Positions 6,776 to 13,673 of a stretch of DNA of 21,791 bases are shown here, in pieces (positions within the stretch are counted from its first letter, which is position 1; every line of letters begins with the position of its first letter). The position numbers and the translations under genes were made by a program. Below the pieces are notes generated by a model, which had not been told where the DNA came from, did not search any database, and saw only the letters and a list, made by a program, of their open reading frames with translations. The stretch lies in NCBI GenBank assembly GCA_017461685.1, contig JAFTXF010000058.1, forward strand, positions 1 to 21,791, read 5' to 3'. The DNA comes from Lachnospiraceae bacterium. Its GTDB lineage: Bacteria > Bacillota > Clostridia > Lachnospirales > Lachnospiraceae.

Positions 6776-7582
6776 ATGTCATTACTTTTGAGATTATTAG
6801 GCAGGCAATTCGATGCCTATCAGCGTGAGCTGATCGAAACACACTATGTGGAAGTAGATAATATGTACCGGAAAATGCGGGGCTGGCGTCATGACTATCG
6901 CAATCATATTCAGGTTATGAAGGCTCATGCGGCCAATGGAGATTTGGAAGCCATCAAGAGCTATCTGGATGCATTGGATACCGATTTAAAAACGGTAGAT
7001 ACGGTCATAAAGACCGGAAACAGCATGGTGGATGCTATTTTAAACAGCAAAATATCCCTGGCAGCATCCAGAAAAATCAATGTCAGGGCAGATGCACATA
7101 TTCCCTATGCATTATCTGTATCAGAGCTGGATTTATGTGTCATTATCGGTAATTTATTTGACAATGCCATTGAAGCCAATATGGAGCTGCCTGAAAAGGA
7201 CCGCATGATTCGCGTGTATATGGATATGAAAAATACCCAGTTGTATATTTCTTTTACCAACCTGACGGCAAATAAAAAGATGAAAAAGGTAAATAACCGT
7301 TTCGGTACCACAAAGGGCACCGGCCATGGATTGGGGCTGATCAGAATCGACCAGATTGTGAAAAAATTAGACGGATACATCAGTCGAAACAGTGAAGACG
7401 GTGCTTTTACCACGGAGATTTTATTACCGCAGATTACCAACTTGGCTTCAAACGGTAACAGTTTCTCCTCAGAACAAGACAAATTGTCTCCGGATTTTAA
7501 TAGTTTTTCACCGGATTCCGGTAATTCATCCTCGAATTTTTGCAGTTCGTCCCCGGAATTTAACAGTTCGTCCCCAAAATAA
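6776..7582 (+). CDS. Soluble GHKL-type sensor histidine kinase with C-terminal heptapeptide repeats
   Basis: This is a 268-residue histidine kinase of the GHKL/SpoOB-like class, paired with the LytTR regulator just upstream. The phospho-acceptor is probably H39 in GWRHDYRNHIQ. The ATP-binding domain has the N-box NLFDNAIEAN (N126/N130) and the glycine box GTGHGLGL (181-188). Unlike AgrC-type kinases, it has no membrane segments: the start, ATG at 6776 after AAGGAGGAGG, lies only about 38 residues before the histidine. It must sense an internal signal or work with a partner protein. The catalytic domain ends near residue 220; beyond it lies a Ser/Pro/Asn-rich tail with four and a half degenerate 7-residue repeats (238-268). 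The strong ribosome binding site argues against this being a simple 5' truncation. The signal is not identifiable from the sequence. Confidence 0.88.
   Translation: MSLLLRLLGRQFDAYQRELIETHYVEVDNMYRKMRGWRHDYRNHIQVMKAHAANGDLEAIKSYLDALDTDLKTVDTVIKTGNSMVDAILNSKISLAASRKINVRADAHIPYALSVSELDLCVIIGNLFDNAIEANMELPEKDRMIRVYMDMKNTQLYISFTNLTANKKMKKVNNRFGTTKGTGHGLGLIRIDQIVKKLDGYISRNSEDGAFTTEILLPQITNLASNGNSFSSEQDKLSPDFNSFSPDSGNSSSNFCSSSPEFNSSSPK
7487..7579 (+). repeat. 21-bp coding tandem repeat at the 3' end of the kinase gene
   Basis: The end of the kinase reads as units of seven residues: SPDFNSF, SPDSGNS, SSNFCSS, SPEFNSS, then SPK before the stop. At DNA level the period is 21 bp (units start at 7487, 7508, 7529, 7550 and 7571), with recurring TCC-CCG-GA(A/T)-TT cores. 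The units are degenerate, which suggests an older expansion. A CCCCAAAA / TTTTGGGG hairpin at 7572-7592 straddles the stop codon. Confidence 0.8.
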
Positions 7583-7660
7583 ATTTTTGGGGCATGGATA
7601 TGCTATTATGAATAGGCGTTCACGTTACTTCGTCCGGCAAACACGGAGTTTCGTAAACGT

Positions 7661-7700
7661 CTAGTACATCGGCTAAGAAATAACTGGACCGATATACTAG
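7661..7700 (+). terminator. Hairpin between the kinase and ABC genes, possible attenuator
   Basis: CTAGTACATCGG (7661-7672) pairs with CCGATATACTAG (7689-7700) with one mismatch, followed by GCTTTTATTATA. The T-rich tail makes partial termination plausible. The 147-bp gap between the kinase stop and the first ABC gene holds this hairpin and no convincing promoter, so it may set the ratio of regulator to transporter expression. The ABC ribosome binding site is only 17 bases downstream. Confidence 0.5.
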
Positions 7701-7729
7701 GCTTTTATTATACTACGGAGGTGAATGGC

Positions 7730-9562
7730 ATGAAAAAAAAGAAACAAACGGAACGTCCGAAATATAATATGCTGCAAAATACGGCATATATTATCGGACT
7801 TTCCTGGAAAGTGCGCAAAAGCGTAGTTTTCATATGCCTGGCAACAGCAGGTGTGGCAGTGGCCACCAATCTGGTGGAATTGTTTTTTGCACCGGTTGTA
7901 CTGGGCAAGGTAGAAGTTGCAGCCAAGTTCAAGGATTTGGTTGTGGCGATACTGGTCTTTGCAGCGGCGTTGATGGTACTGGCTGCTTTAAAGGCTTACA
8001 TAGAACAAAATACCAGACCGGGCAGAAGCAGAGTCAACCAGCATATGCTCAAGATGGTAAACAGAAAGGCTTTTGTTACTTCTTACCCCAACGTAGAAAA
8101 TCCGTCCTCACTGAATATGTTTGAAAGAGCAGTGAGGACAGTCATATACGACTACGCAAGTGTTGGGGCGGTTTGGGATATTTTGGCAAAGCTCAGCGAG
8201 AATATTGTGGGTCTGATTGTTTATGTAATGATTTTATCTACGTTAGACCCAATTCTGATGGCGGTTACCACATTGACTACTGTTTTGGCTTTTGTGTTAA
8301 CCAGACGAATCTATAACTGGGGGTTCTTGCACAGAGAGGAAAAATCCGGTTATAACAGACGTATGACCTATGCCTGCCAAAGAGGCAGTGATGTGGCCCT
8401 GGCAAAGGATATTCGTATTTTCAGAATGCGTCCGTGGCTGGAGGAATTTTATCAGGAGGCCATGAGGCAGTTTAAGGCCTTTGCTTTGCGCAGAGAGACC
8501 ATTTATATCAGGGCAGATTTTCTGGATATTGTTTTATTGCTGCTGCGTAACGGATTTGCCTATGCTTATCTGATTACCATGGCGTTAAAGGAAGGCTTGC
8601 CTGCCTCTGAGTTCTTACTGTATTTTACAGCATTAAACGGTTTTTCTACCTGGATATCCGGGATTTTGACCAATGTACTGATGCTTCACAGAACTAGTCT
8701 GGAAATATCCGTTGTAAGAGAGTTCTTGGAGCTTTCAGAGCCATTTTTATTTGAAGAGGGCAAGCCTGTTACCAAAGACAGGCTGGGAGCTTATGAGATT
8801 CAGTTAAAGGATGTATCTTACCGCTATCCGGGCGCGCAGAAGGATACCATTCACAACTTAAACCTGACCATTCGTCCGGGTGAAAAGTTGGCAGTGGTAG
8901 GTTTAAACGGTGCCGGTAAGACCACCTTGGTAAAATTAATCTGCGGATTTTTAGACCCTACAGAGGGTACCGTGCTTTTAAACGGTGAGGATATCAGGCA
9001 GTTTAACCGTAGGGAATATTATGAGCTGTTTTCTGCCGTGTTCCAGCAATTTTCCACTTTGGAAATTACGCTGGCAGAGAATGTAGCCCAGAGTATCGAC
9101 GAAATCGATATGGAGCGGGTGAAGCAGTGTATTGAGAAAGCAGGTCTGACTGAAAGAGTGGCCAGAATGCCGAAGGGATACGACACCTACATCGGGCGTA
9201 AGGTATATGAGGATGGCGTGGAGCTTTCCGGCGGTGAAACACAGCGCCTGATGCTTGCCAGAGCCCTGTATAAGGACGGCAAGGTTATCGTGCTGGATGA
9301 GCCTACAGCAGCACTTGACCCGGTAGCAGAAAATGATATTTACCTGAAGTACAATGAGATGACTGCCGGAAGAACCTCTGTATACATTTCCCACCGACTT
9401 GCTTCTACAAGGTTCTGTGACAGAATTATTTTCCTTGCTGAGGGACAGATTACCGAAGAGGGAACTCACGAAAGTCTGATGAGACTGGACGGAAAATATG
9501 CAGACCTGTTCCGGGTACAGAGTAAATACTATCAGGAAGGAGGCGCTGCAGATGAAGCATAA
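7730..9562 (+). CDS. ABC transporter, fused permease/ATPase half-transporter (first of pair)
   Basis: This 610-residue protein is a type IV (exporter-fold) ABC half-transporter acting in the cytoplasmic membrane. The first about 330 residues hold the membrane domain, with hydrophobic segments such as those around residues 24-45, 65-85 and 160-190. The ATPase domain follows: Walker A GLNGAGKTT near 390, the Q-loop in VFQQF, signature LSGGETQ near 498, Walker B VIVLDEP with catalytic Glu at 524, and the switch histidine in YISHRLAS. All key residues are intact. The start is the ATG at 7730, eight bases after GGAGG; the GTG at 7721 overlaps that ribosome binding site and is rejected. There is no N-terminal C39 peptidase domain, so it does not process a double-glycine leader itself. 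It overlaps the next ABC gene by 11 bp and probably forms a heterodimer with it. The substrate is unknown. Confidence 0.92.
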   Translation: MKKKKQTERPKYNMLQNTAYIIGLSWKVRKSVVFICLATAGVAVATNLVELFFAPVVLGKVEVAAKFKDLVVAILVFAAALMVLAALKAYIEQNTRPGRSRVNQHMLKMVNRKAFVTSYPNVENPSSLNMFERAVRTVIYDYASVGAVWDILAKLSENIVGLIVYVMILSTLDPILMAVTTLTTVLAFVLTRRIYNWGFLHREEKSGYNRRMTYACQRGSDVALAKDIRIFRMRPWLEEFYQEAMRQFKAFALRRETIYIRADFLDIVLLLLRNGFAYAYLITMALKEGLPASEFLLYFTALNGFSTWISGILTNVLMLHRTSLEISVVREFLELSEPFLFEEGKPVTKDRLGAYEIQLKDVSYRYPGAQKDTIHNLNLTIRPGEKLAVVGLNGAGKTTLVKLICGFLDPTEGTVLLNGEDIRQFNRREYYELFSAVFQQFSTLEITLAENVAQSIDEIDMERVKQCIEKAGLTERVARMPKGYDTYIGRKVYEDGVELSGGETQRLMLARALYKDGKVIVLDEPTAALDPVAENDIYLKYNEMTAGRTSVYISHRLASTRFCDRIIFLAEGQITEEGTHESLMRLDGKYADLFRVQSKYYQEGGAADEA

Positions 9563-11429
9563 AAATCAAGACAAAATCTCAGTAATTACGGTGCTGAAAA
9601 TGCACTGGAGGGCGTTTAAACTGTTGGATAGGGAAGCTCCATTGATGTTTTTGGGTTCCTTTTTGCATGAATCCATGAATGCACTGACGCCGTATGTAAA
9701 CGTATATTTTTCTGCTCTGATTATTAACGAGCTGGCAGGTGACAGAAATCCGGAAAAATTATGGAAGCTGGTATTGATTACCCTGATTGCCAATGCAGTG
9801 GCCGCACTGATCAAAGCCGGCGCAAAATGCTTCAAAAACTGGAAGCACGAGGGCGGCTGGTGGCAGCGCGAGAAGATTTACGGTGATAAGCTGCTAAGCC
9901 TGGATTATTGTGATGTGGACGACCAGAGAACCCACAATCTGCGTTCTCAGGTATCACAAAATGATAACTTGAGTCAATGGGGACTTTACAGAATTAAGAT
10001 ATTTTTTGACCAGTTAACTCTTTCTGTTTTTAAGATTATCGGTGCCGTGGCATTGTCTGTGAGCTTATTTACCTTAAAAGTTCCTGAGGGAGCAGGGGTA
10101 TTTACCGTGTTAAATCACCCACTGTTTCTGTTAGGAATGGTTTTGGCACTGCTTTGTGTAACCTGGCTGGCTCCGGCGTGCTCTACAAAGGCCGGCTCTT
10201 ACTGGGTGAAAACCGCAGAAGATATGAAGCAGCGCAACAGAATTTCTTATTTCTTTGGCGAGGAAGTATCCAGAGACAGAAACAGAGATTTGGACATGAG
10301 AATGTACAGTCAGCAGGATATTTGTGAGCGCTATTATGATACCGCAGATATTTTCGGAAAGAAAACAGCTATTGTAAAAGCTGCGGCAGGACCTATGGGT
10401 GCCTGGAGCGCACTGTCCGCGGTATTTTCCACCTTGCTGACAGGTATTATTTACCTGTTTGTGTGTTTAAAAGCTTGGGCCGGTGCTTTCGGAGTAGGTT
10501 CCGTAACCCAGTACATAGCCTCAGTGACCGCCTTGGCGCAGGGCCTTGCCATGTTGTTAAAGAATCTGGGTGAAATGAGAAATAATGCGGAATTTTTAAA
10601 GATTACTTATGAATACCTGGATATTCCGAATAAGATGTATCAGGGCAGCCTGACTACTGAGAAACGCGTGGACAGAGATTATGAAGTAGAGTTCCGTGAT
10701 GTGTCCTTTAAATATCCGAATACGGATACCTATGCATTGCGTCATGTTTCCATGAAATTTAAAATCGGTCAAAGACTGGCTATCGTAGGTATGAACGGCT
10801 CCGGTAAGACTACTTTTATTAAGCTGCTGTGCCGACTTTATGATCCTACAGAAGGCGAAATATTGTTAAATGGCATTAATATCCGTAAATATCAGTATGA
10901 CGAATATATGTCCATCTTTTCTGTGGTATTTCAGGATTTCAAACTCCTGGCGCTGCCTCTGGGCGAAAACGTAGCCTGCAGCAAGGATTATGACAGAGAA
11001 AAAGTAACCGAGTGCCTGATCAAGGCGGGCTTTGGCGAGAAGCTAAAAAAGATGCAGGATGGTATCGATACCTATCTGTATAAGGAATTCAGCAATACCG
11101 GCGTGTCAGTGTCCGGCGGCGAAGCCCAGATTATTGCTATCGCAAGAGCACTTTATCACGATGCACCGTTTATGATACTGGATGAGCCGACAGCGGCTCT
11201 TGACCCGATTGCCGAGGCCGAAGTATATGCGCGCTTTAATGAGATTGCAAGCGACAAGACTACGATTTACATTAGCCACAGATTGTCCTCCTGCCGTTTC
11301 TGCGATGAAATTCTGGTATTTGATAACGGCCGGATTGTGCAGCAGGGCAATCATGATACATTGGTGGCAGTGGAAGACGGCAAGTATCATCAGCTTTGGC
11401 ATGCTCAGGCGCAGTATTATCAGAAGTAA
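9552..11429 (+). CDS. ABC transporter, fused permease/ATPase half-transporter (second of pair)
   Basis: This 625-residue protein is the partner of the preceding half-transporter. The start is the ATG at 9552, inside the end of the first ABC gene, with AAGGAGG eight bases upstream; the 11-bp overlap implies translational coupling. The membrane domain covers about the first 350 residues, including clear hydrophobic stretches near 195-220 and 295-320. The ATPase domain has Walker A GMNGSGKTT near 413-421, Q-loop VVFQDF, a signature reading VSGGEAQ (Ser 521) instead of the usual LSGGE, Walker B MILDEP with catalytic Glu 545, and switch histidine in YISHRLSS. Neither partner shows the lost catalytic glutamate that marks many asymmetric heterodimers. 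It is followed by a symmetrical terminator. By position the pair may be the output of the LytTR system; the cargo is unknown. Confidence 0.92.
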   Translation: MKHKNQDKISVITVLKMHWRAFKLLDREAPLMFLGSFLHESMNALTPYVNVYFSALIINELAGDRNPEKLWKLVLITLIANAVAALIKAGAKCFKNWKHEGGWWQREKIYGDKLLSLDYCDVDDQRTHNLRSQVSQNDNLSQWGLYRIKIFFDQLTLSVFKIIGAVALSVSLFTLKVPEGAGVFTVLNHPLFLLGMVLALLCVTWLAPACSTKAGSYWVKTAEDMKQRNRISYFFGEEVSRDRNRDLDMRMYSQQDICERYYDTADIFGKKTAIVKAAAGPMGAWSALSAVFSTLLTGIIYLFVCLKAWAGAFGVGSVTQYIASVTALAQGLAMLLKNLGEMRNNAEFLKITYEYLDIPNKMYQGSLTTEKRVDRDYEVEFRDVSFKYPNTDTYALRHVSMKFKIGQRLAIVGMNGSGKTTFIKLLCRLYDPTEGEILLNGINIRKYQYDEYMSIFSVVFQDFKLLALPLGENVACSKDYDREKVTECLIKAGFGEKLKKMQDGIDTYLYKEFSNTGVSVSGGEAQIIAIARALYHDAPFMILDEPTAALDPIAEAEVYARFNEIASDKTTIYISHRLSSCRFCDEILVFDNGRIVQQGNHDTLVAVEDGKYHQLWHAQAQYYQK

Positions 11430-11451
11430 AATGAATTAAATAATTTTCCTC

Positions 11452-11506
11452 AAAAGAAGCTAAAATTTTTTCTGCAAGTATGCTTGTGAGAATTTTAGCT
11501 TCTTTT
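11452..11506. terminator. Terminator after the ABC pair
   Basis: AAAAGAAGCTAAAATT (11452-11467) pairs fully with AATTTTAGCTTCTTTT (11491-11506), with a small CAAG-TATG-CTTG hairpin in the loop. Because the stem is flanked by A-run and T-run on opposite sides, it can act in both directions. It closes the two-component/ABC block before the separate plsX promoter. Confidence 0.85.
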
Positions 11507-11531
11507 CACCTTATCTGTTATAAAGAAATGC

Positions 11532-11560
11532 TTGCATTTTCAAATTCTCTCTAGTATAGT
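11532..11560 (+). promoter_or_regulatory. Probable sigma-A promoter of plsX
   Basis: TTGCAT at 11532-11537 and TATAGT at 11555-11560 have a 17-base spacer. The ATG of plsX is 34 bases past the -10 box, with AGGAGA as ribosome binding site. I saw no FapR-type operator near it. Confidence 0.68.
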
Positions 11561-11594
11561 AGAATTATTGAATTGTGTTTAGGAGACTTTATTT

Positions 11595-12620
11595 ATGAAA
11601 GAGTGGATTAAAGTGGCGGTAGACGCCATGGGTGGCGATAATGCTCCGGCAGAAATTGTCAAAGGCTCCATAGAAGCAGTGCTGGAGTCTTCTAAGGTAA
11701 AGGTTTACCTGGTAGGGCAAAAGGATTTAGTAGAAGCTGAGCTGTCTAAGTATTCCTATCCTGCAGAGCAGGTGGAGGTAGTACATGCCGAGGAAATTAT
11801 TGAGATGGCAGAGCCTCCGGTCATGGCTATCCGCCGTAAGAAAAATTCTTCTATCGTGGTAGCTATGAATATGGTAAAGCGCGGTGAGTGCGACGCGTAT
11901 GTGTCAGCCGGCAGTACCGGTGCCAATCTGGTGGGAGGTCAGACCATTGTGGGCCGTATTCGCGGTGTGGAGAGACCGCCTTTGGCGCCTCTTATTCCTA
12001 CGGCAAAGGGGGCATCTTTACTGGTTGACTGCGGTGCCAATGTAGACGCCAGACCAAGTCATCTGGTGCAGTTTGCCAAGATGGGTTCCATTTACATGGA
12101 GCACGTTATGGGTATCAAGAACCCGAGAGTTGCCATTGTGAATATCGGTGCCGAGGAGGAAAAGGGCAATGCCCTGGTGAAGGAAACCTTCCCGCTTTTA
12201 AAGGAATGCACTGATATTAATTTTATCGGCAGCATTGAAGCAAGAGACATTCCGGCAGGCTATGCAGACGTTATTGTGTGCGAGGCCTTCGTAGGTAATG
12301 TGATATTAAAGCTGTATGAAGGTGTCGGTGGTACTTTGATTAAGGAAGTAAAAAAGGGCATGATGACTTCTCTTCGCAGCAAAATTGGTGCTTTACTTGT
12401 AAAACCGGCTTTAAAGCAGACGTTAAGCCGATTCCAGACAGATGAGCACGGCGGAGCTCCTATGCTTGGCCTGAATGGTCTGGTAGTAAAGACACACGGT
12501 AGTTCCAAGGCTATCGAAATCAAAAATTCTATTTTACAATGTATTACATTTACTGAGCAGGATATCAGCGGTAAGATTCGCGCCAATATCTCAGTAGACA
12601 AAGAACAATCAGAAAATTAG
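11595..12620 (+). CDS. plsX: Phosphate acyltransferase PlsX
   Basis: PlsX converts acyl-ACP and phosphate to acyl-phosphate, the acyl donor for PlsY in phospholipid synthesis; it is a soluble, membrane-associated enzyme. The protein is 341 residues, the usual length. The N-terminal IKVAVDAMGGDNAPAEIVKG block is diagnostic, followed by EIIEMAEPPVMAIRRKKNSS, the glycine-rich VSAGSTGANL, LVDCGANVDARP and CEAFVGNVILKLYEG, all in family order. ATG 11595 follows AGGAGA and a separate promoter. The acyl carrier protein gene starts 14 bases after its stop, a common pairing since acyl-ACP is the substrate. Confidence 0.97.
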   Translation: MKEWIKVAVDAMGGDNAPAEIVKGSIEAVLESSKVKVYLVGQKDLVEAELSKYSYPAEQVEVVHAEEIIEMAEPPVMAIRRKKNSSIVVAMNMVKRGECDAYVSAGSTGANLVGGQTIVGRIRGVERPPLAPLIPTAKGASLLVDCGANVDARPSHLVQFAKMGSIYMEHVMGIKNPRVAIVNIGAEEEKGNALVKETFPLLKECTDINFIGSIEARDIPAGYADVIVCEAFVGNVILKLYEGVGGTLIKEVKKGMMTSLRSKIGALLVKPALKQTLSRFQTDEHGGAPMLGLNGLVVKTHGSSKAIEIKNSILQCITFTEQDISGKIRANISVDKEQSEN

Positions 12621-12634
12621 GAAGGTAATCAGTT

Positions 12635-12868
12635 ATGAATGAATTTGAAAAGCTTAAACAAATTATTGCGGAAGTATTAAATGTTGATCCGGAAGAAGTA
12701 AAAATGGAGACCACCTTTATGGATGATTTGGGTGCCGATTCTTTGGATGTTTTCCAGATTATTATGGGTATTGAGGAAGAATTTGATATTGAAGTTCCTG
12801 CAGAAGCTGCAGAGGACATTAAGACCGTAGAAGAGGCAGTTGAATTAATCAAAAATGCAATAAATTAA
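12635..12868 (+). CDS. acpP: Acyl carrier protein
   Basis: This 77-residue, strongly acidic protein carries growing fatty acyl chains on a phosphopantetheine arm. The attachment site is Ser36 in the DDLGADSLD motif (residues 30-38), which is the canonical form. Four-helix ACP features are visible, including the acidic helix II after the DSL motif and the C-terminal KTVEEAVELIKN. The ribosome binding site GGAAGG precedes the ATG. It follows plsX closely and is separated from rnc by a hairpin, so it may be expressed at higher levels than the genes beyond it. Confidence 0.97.
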   Translation: MNEFEKLKQIIAEVLNVDPEEVKMETTFMDDLGADSLDVFQIIMGIEEEFDIEVPAEAAEDIKTVEEAVELIKNAIN

Positions 12869-12882
12869 TGTATAAAAGATAT

Positions 12883-12932
12883 AGAGACTGCTGCGAAGCT
12901 TTGGGTGTTTGAACTGTTTTGCAACAGTCTCT
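12883..12932 (+). terminator. Hairpin between acpP and rnc, partial terminator or processing site
   Basis: AGAGACTGCTGC (12883-12894) pairs with GCAACAGTCTCT (12921-12932) with one C-A mismatch, followed by TTGTATTT. The broken T-run suggests partial termination, which would keep acpP mRNA abundant while letting some transcription continue into rnc-smc-ftsY. A long stem just before rnc could also be an RNase III target; this is inference. Confidence 0.6.
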
Positions 12933-12961
12933 TTGTATTTATAAAATGAGGTGAGGTTAAT

Positions 12962-13669
12962 ATGCAGTGGGGTGCCATGAAGGGAGGCATAGAGGAGCTG
13001 GAAGGAAGGATTGGATATACCTTTCAGGACAAGAGCCTGATTAAGCAGGCATTGACGCACAGCTCATATGCCAATGAAATGCGTATTTTGAAGTCTGGAA
13101 ACTACGAAAGACTGGAATTTCTCGGAGATGCAGTTTTGGAAATGGTGACCAGCGATTTTTTGTTTTCTAAATATCCTACTATGCCGGAGGGACGACTGAG
13201 TAAGCTGCGAGCTTCTTTGGTTTGCGAACCGGCTCTTGCATCAGCAGCAAAAAGGATTTGTTTAGCAAAATATTTCTTATTAGGCAAAGGTGAAGAGGCC
13301 ACAGGCGGCAGGGAAAGAGAATCCATTGCCTGCGATATTATGGAGGCTGTTATCGGTGCCATTTATAGAGATAGCGGGATAGAAGAAGCCAAAAAATTTA
13401 TTTTCAGTTTTATTTTGGATGATATTGACAAAAAGAGACTGTTTTATGATGCCAAGTCCAATTTACAGGAGCTGGCACAGCGTAAATTAAAAGAGACCAT
13501 TACATACAGAGTGGTTTTTGAAACCGGTCCTGAGCATGATAAGGAATTCGGTGTAGAGGTGCTTCTGGGGGAAAAAGTAATCGGTCGCGGCGAGGGCAGA
13601 AGTAAGAAGCTGGCAGAGCAGCATGCGGCTTACGAAGCACTTGTTTCATTACAAAACGAGGAAGAATAA
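12962..13669 (+). CDS. rnc: Ribonuclease III
   Basis: RNase III cleaves double-stranded RNA, including rRNA precursors. The 235-residue protein has the nuclease domain with signature YERLEFLGDAVLEM. The four catalytic acidic residues are present at E52, D56, D125 and E128, with the same relative spacing as in characterised bacterial enzymes. A double-stranded RNA-binding domain covers about residues 162-232 (NLQELAQRK ... GRGEGRSKKLAEQHAAYEAL). The start chosen is ATG 12962 after GAGGTGAGG; an in-frame ATG at residue 6 is possible. The smc start is 4 bases past the stop, as in many Firmicutes where rnc-smc-ftsY form an operon. Confidence 0.96.
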   Translation: MQWGAMKGGIEELEGRIGYTFQDKSLIKQALTHSSYANEMRILKSGNYERLEFLGDAVLEMVTSDFLFSKYPTMPEGRLSKLRASLVCEPALASAAKRICLAKYFLLGKGEEATGGRERESIACDIMEAVIGAIYRDSGIEEAKKFIFSFILDDIDKKRLFYDAKSNLQELAQRKLKETITYRVVFETGPEHDKEFGVEVLLGEKVIGRGEGRSKKLAEQHAAYEALVSLQNEEE

Positions 13670-13673
13670 GTAT

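Noticed and set aside
7608..7664. 18-residue Arg-rich open frame (MNRRSRYFVRQ...) between kinase and ABC genes, considered as a signal or cargo peptide
   Set aside because: There is no ribosome binding site before the ATG, no leader-like hydrophobic or double-glycine pattern, and its end runs into the 7661 hairpin.
9498..9551. Upstream start for the second ABC gene
   Set aside because: The ATG at 9552 has AAGGAGG at ideal spacing, and the upstream part only mirrors the first ABC gene in another frame.
7730..11429. Degenerate nucleotide-binding site in the ABC pair
   Set aside because: Both proteins keep Walker A lysine, Walker B glutamate and switch histidine; only the signature of the second differs (VSGGE), which is not inactivating.
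13623..13673. Upstream start for smc overlapping rnc
   Set aside because: ATG 13674 gives the conserved MYLKSIEIQGFKSF N-terminus and the standard 1186-residue length; the upstream residues are out-of-frame rnc sequence.
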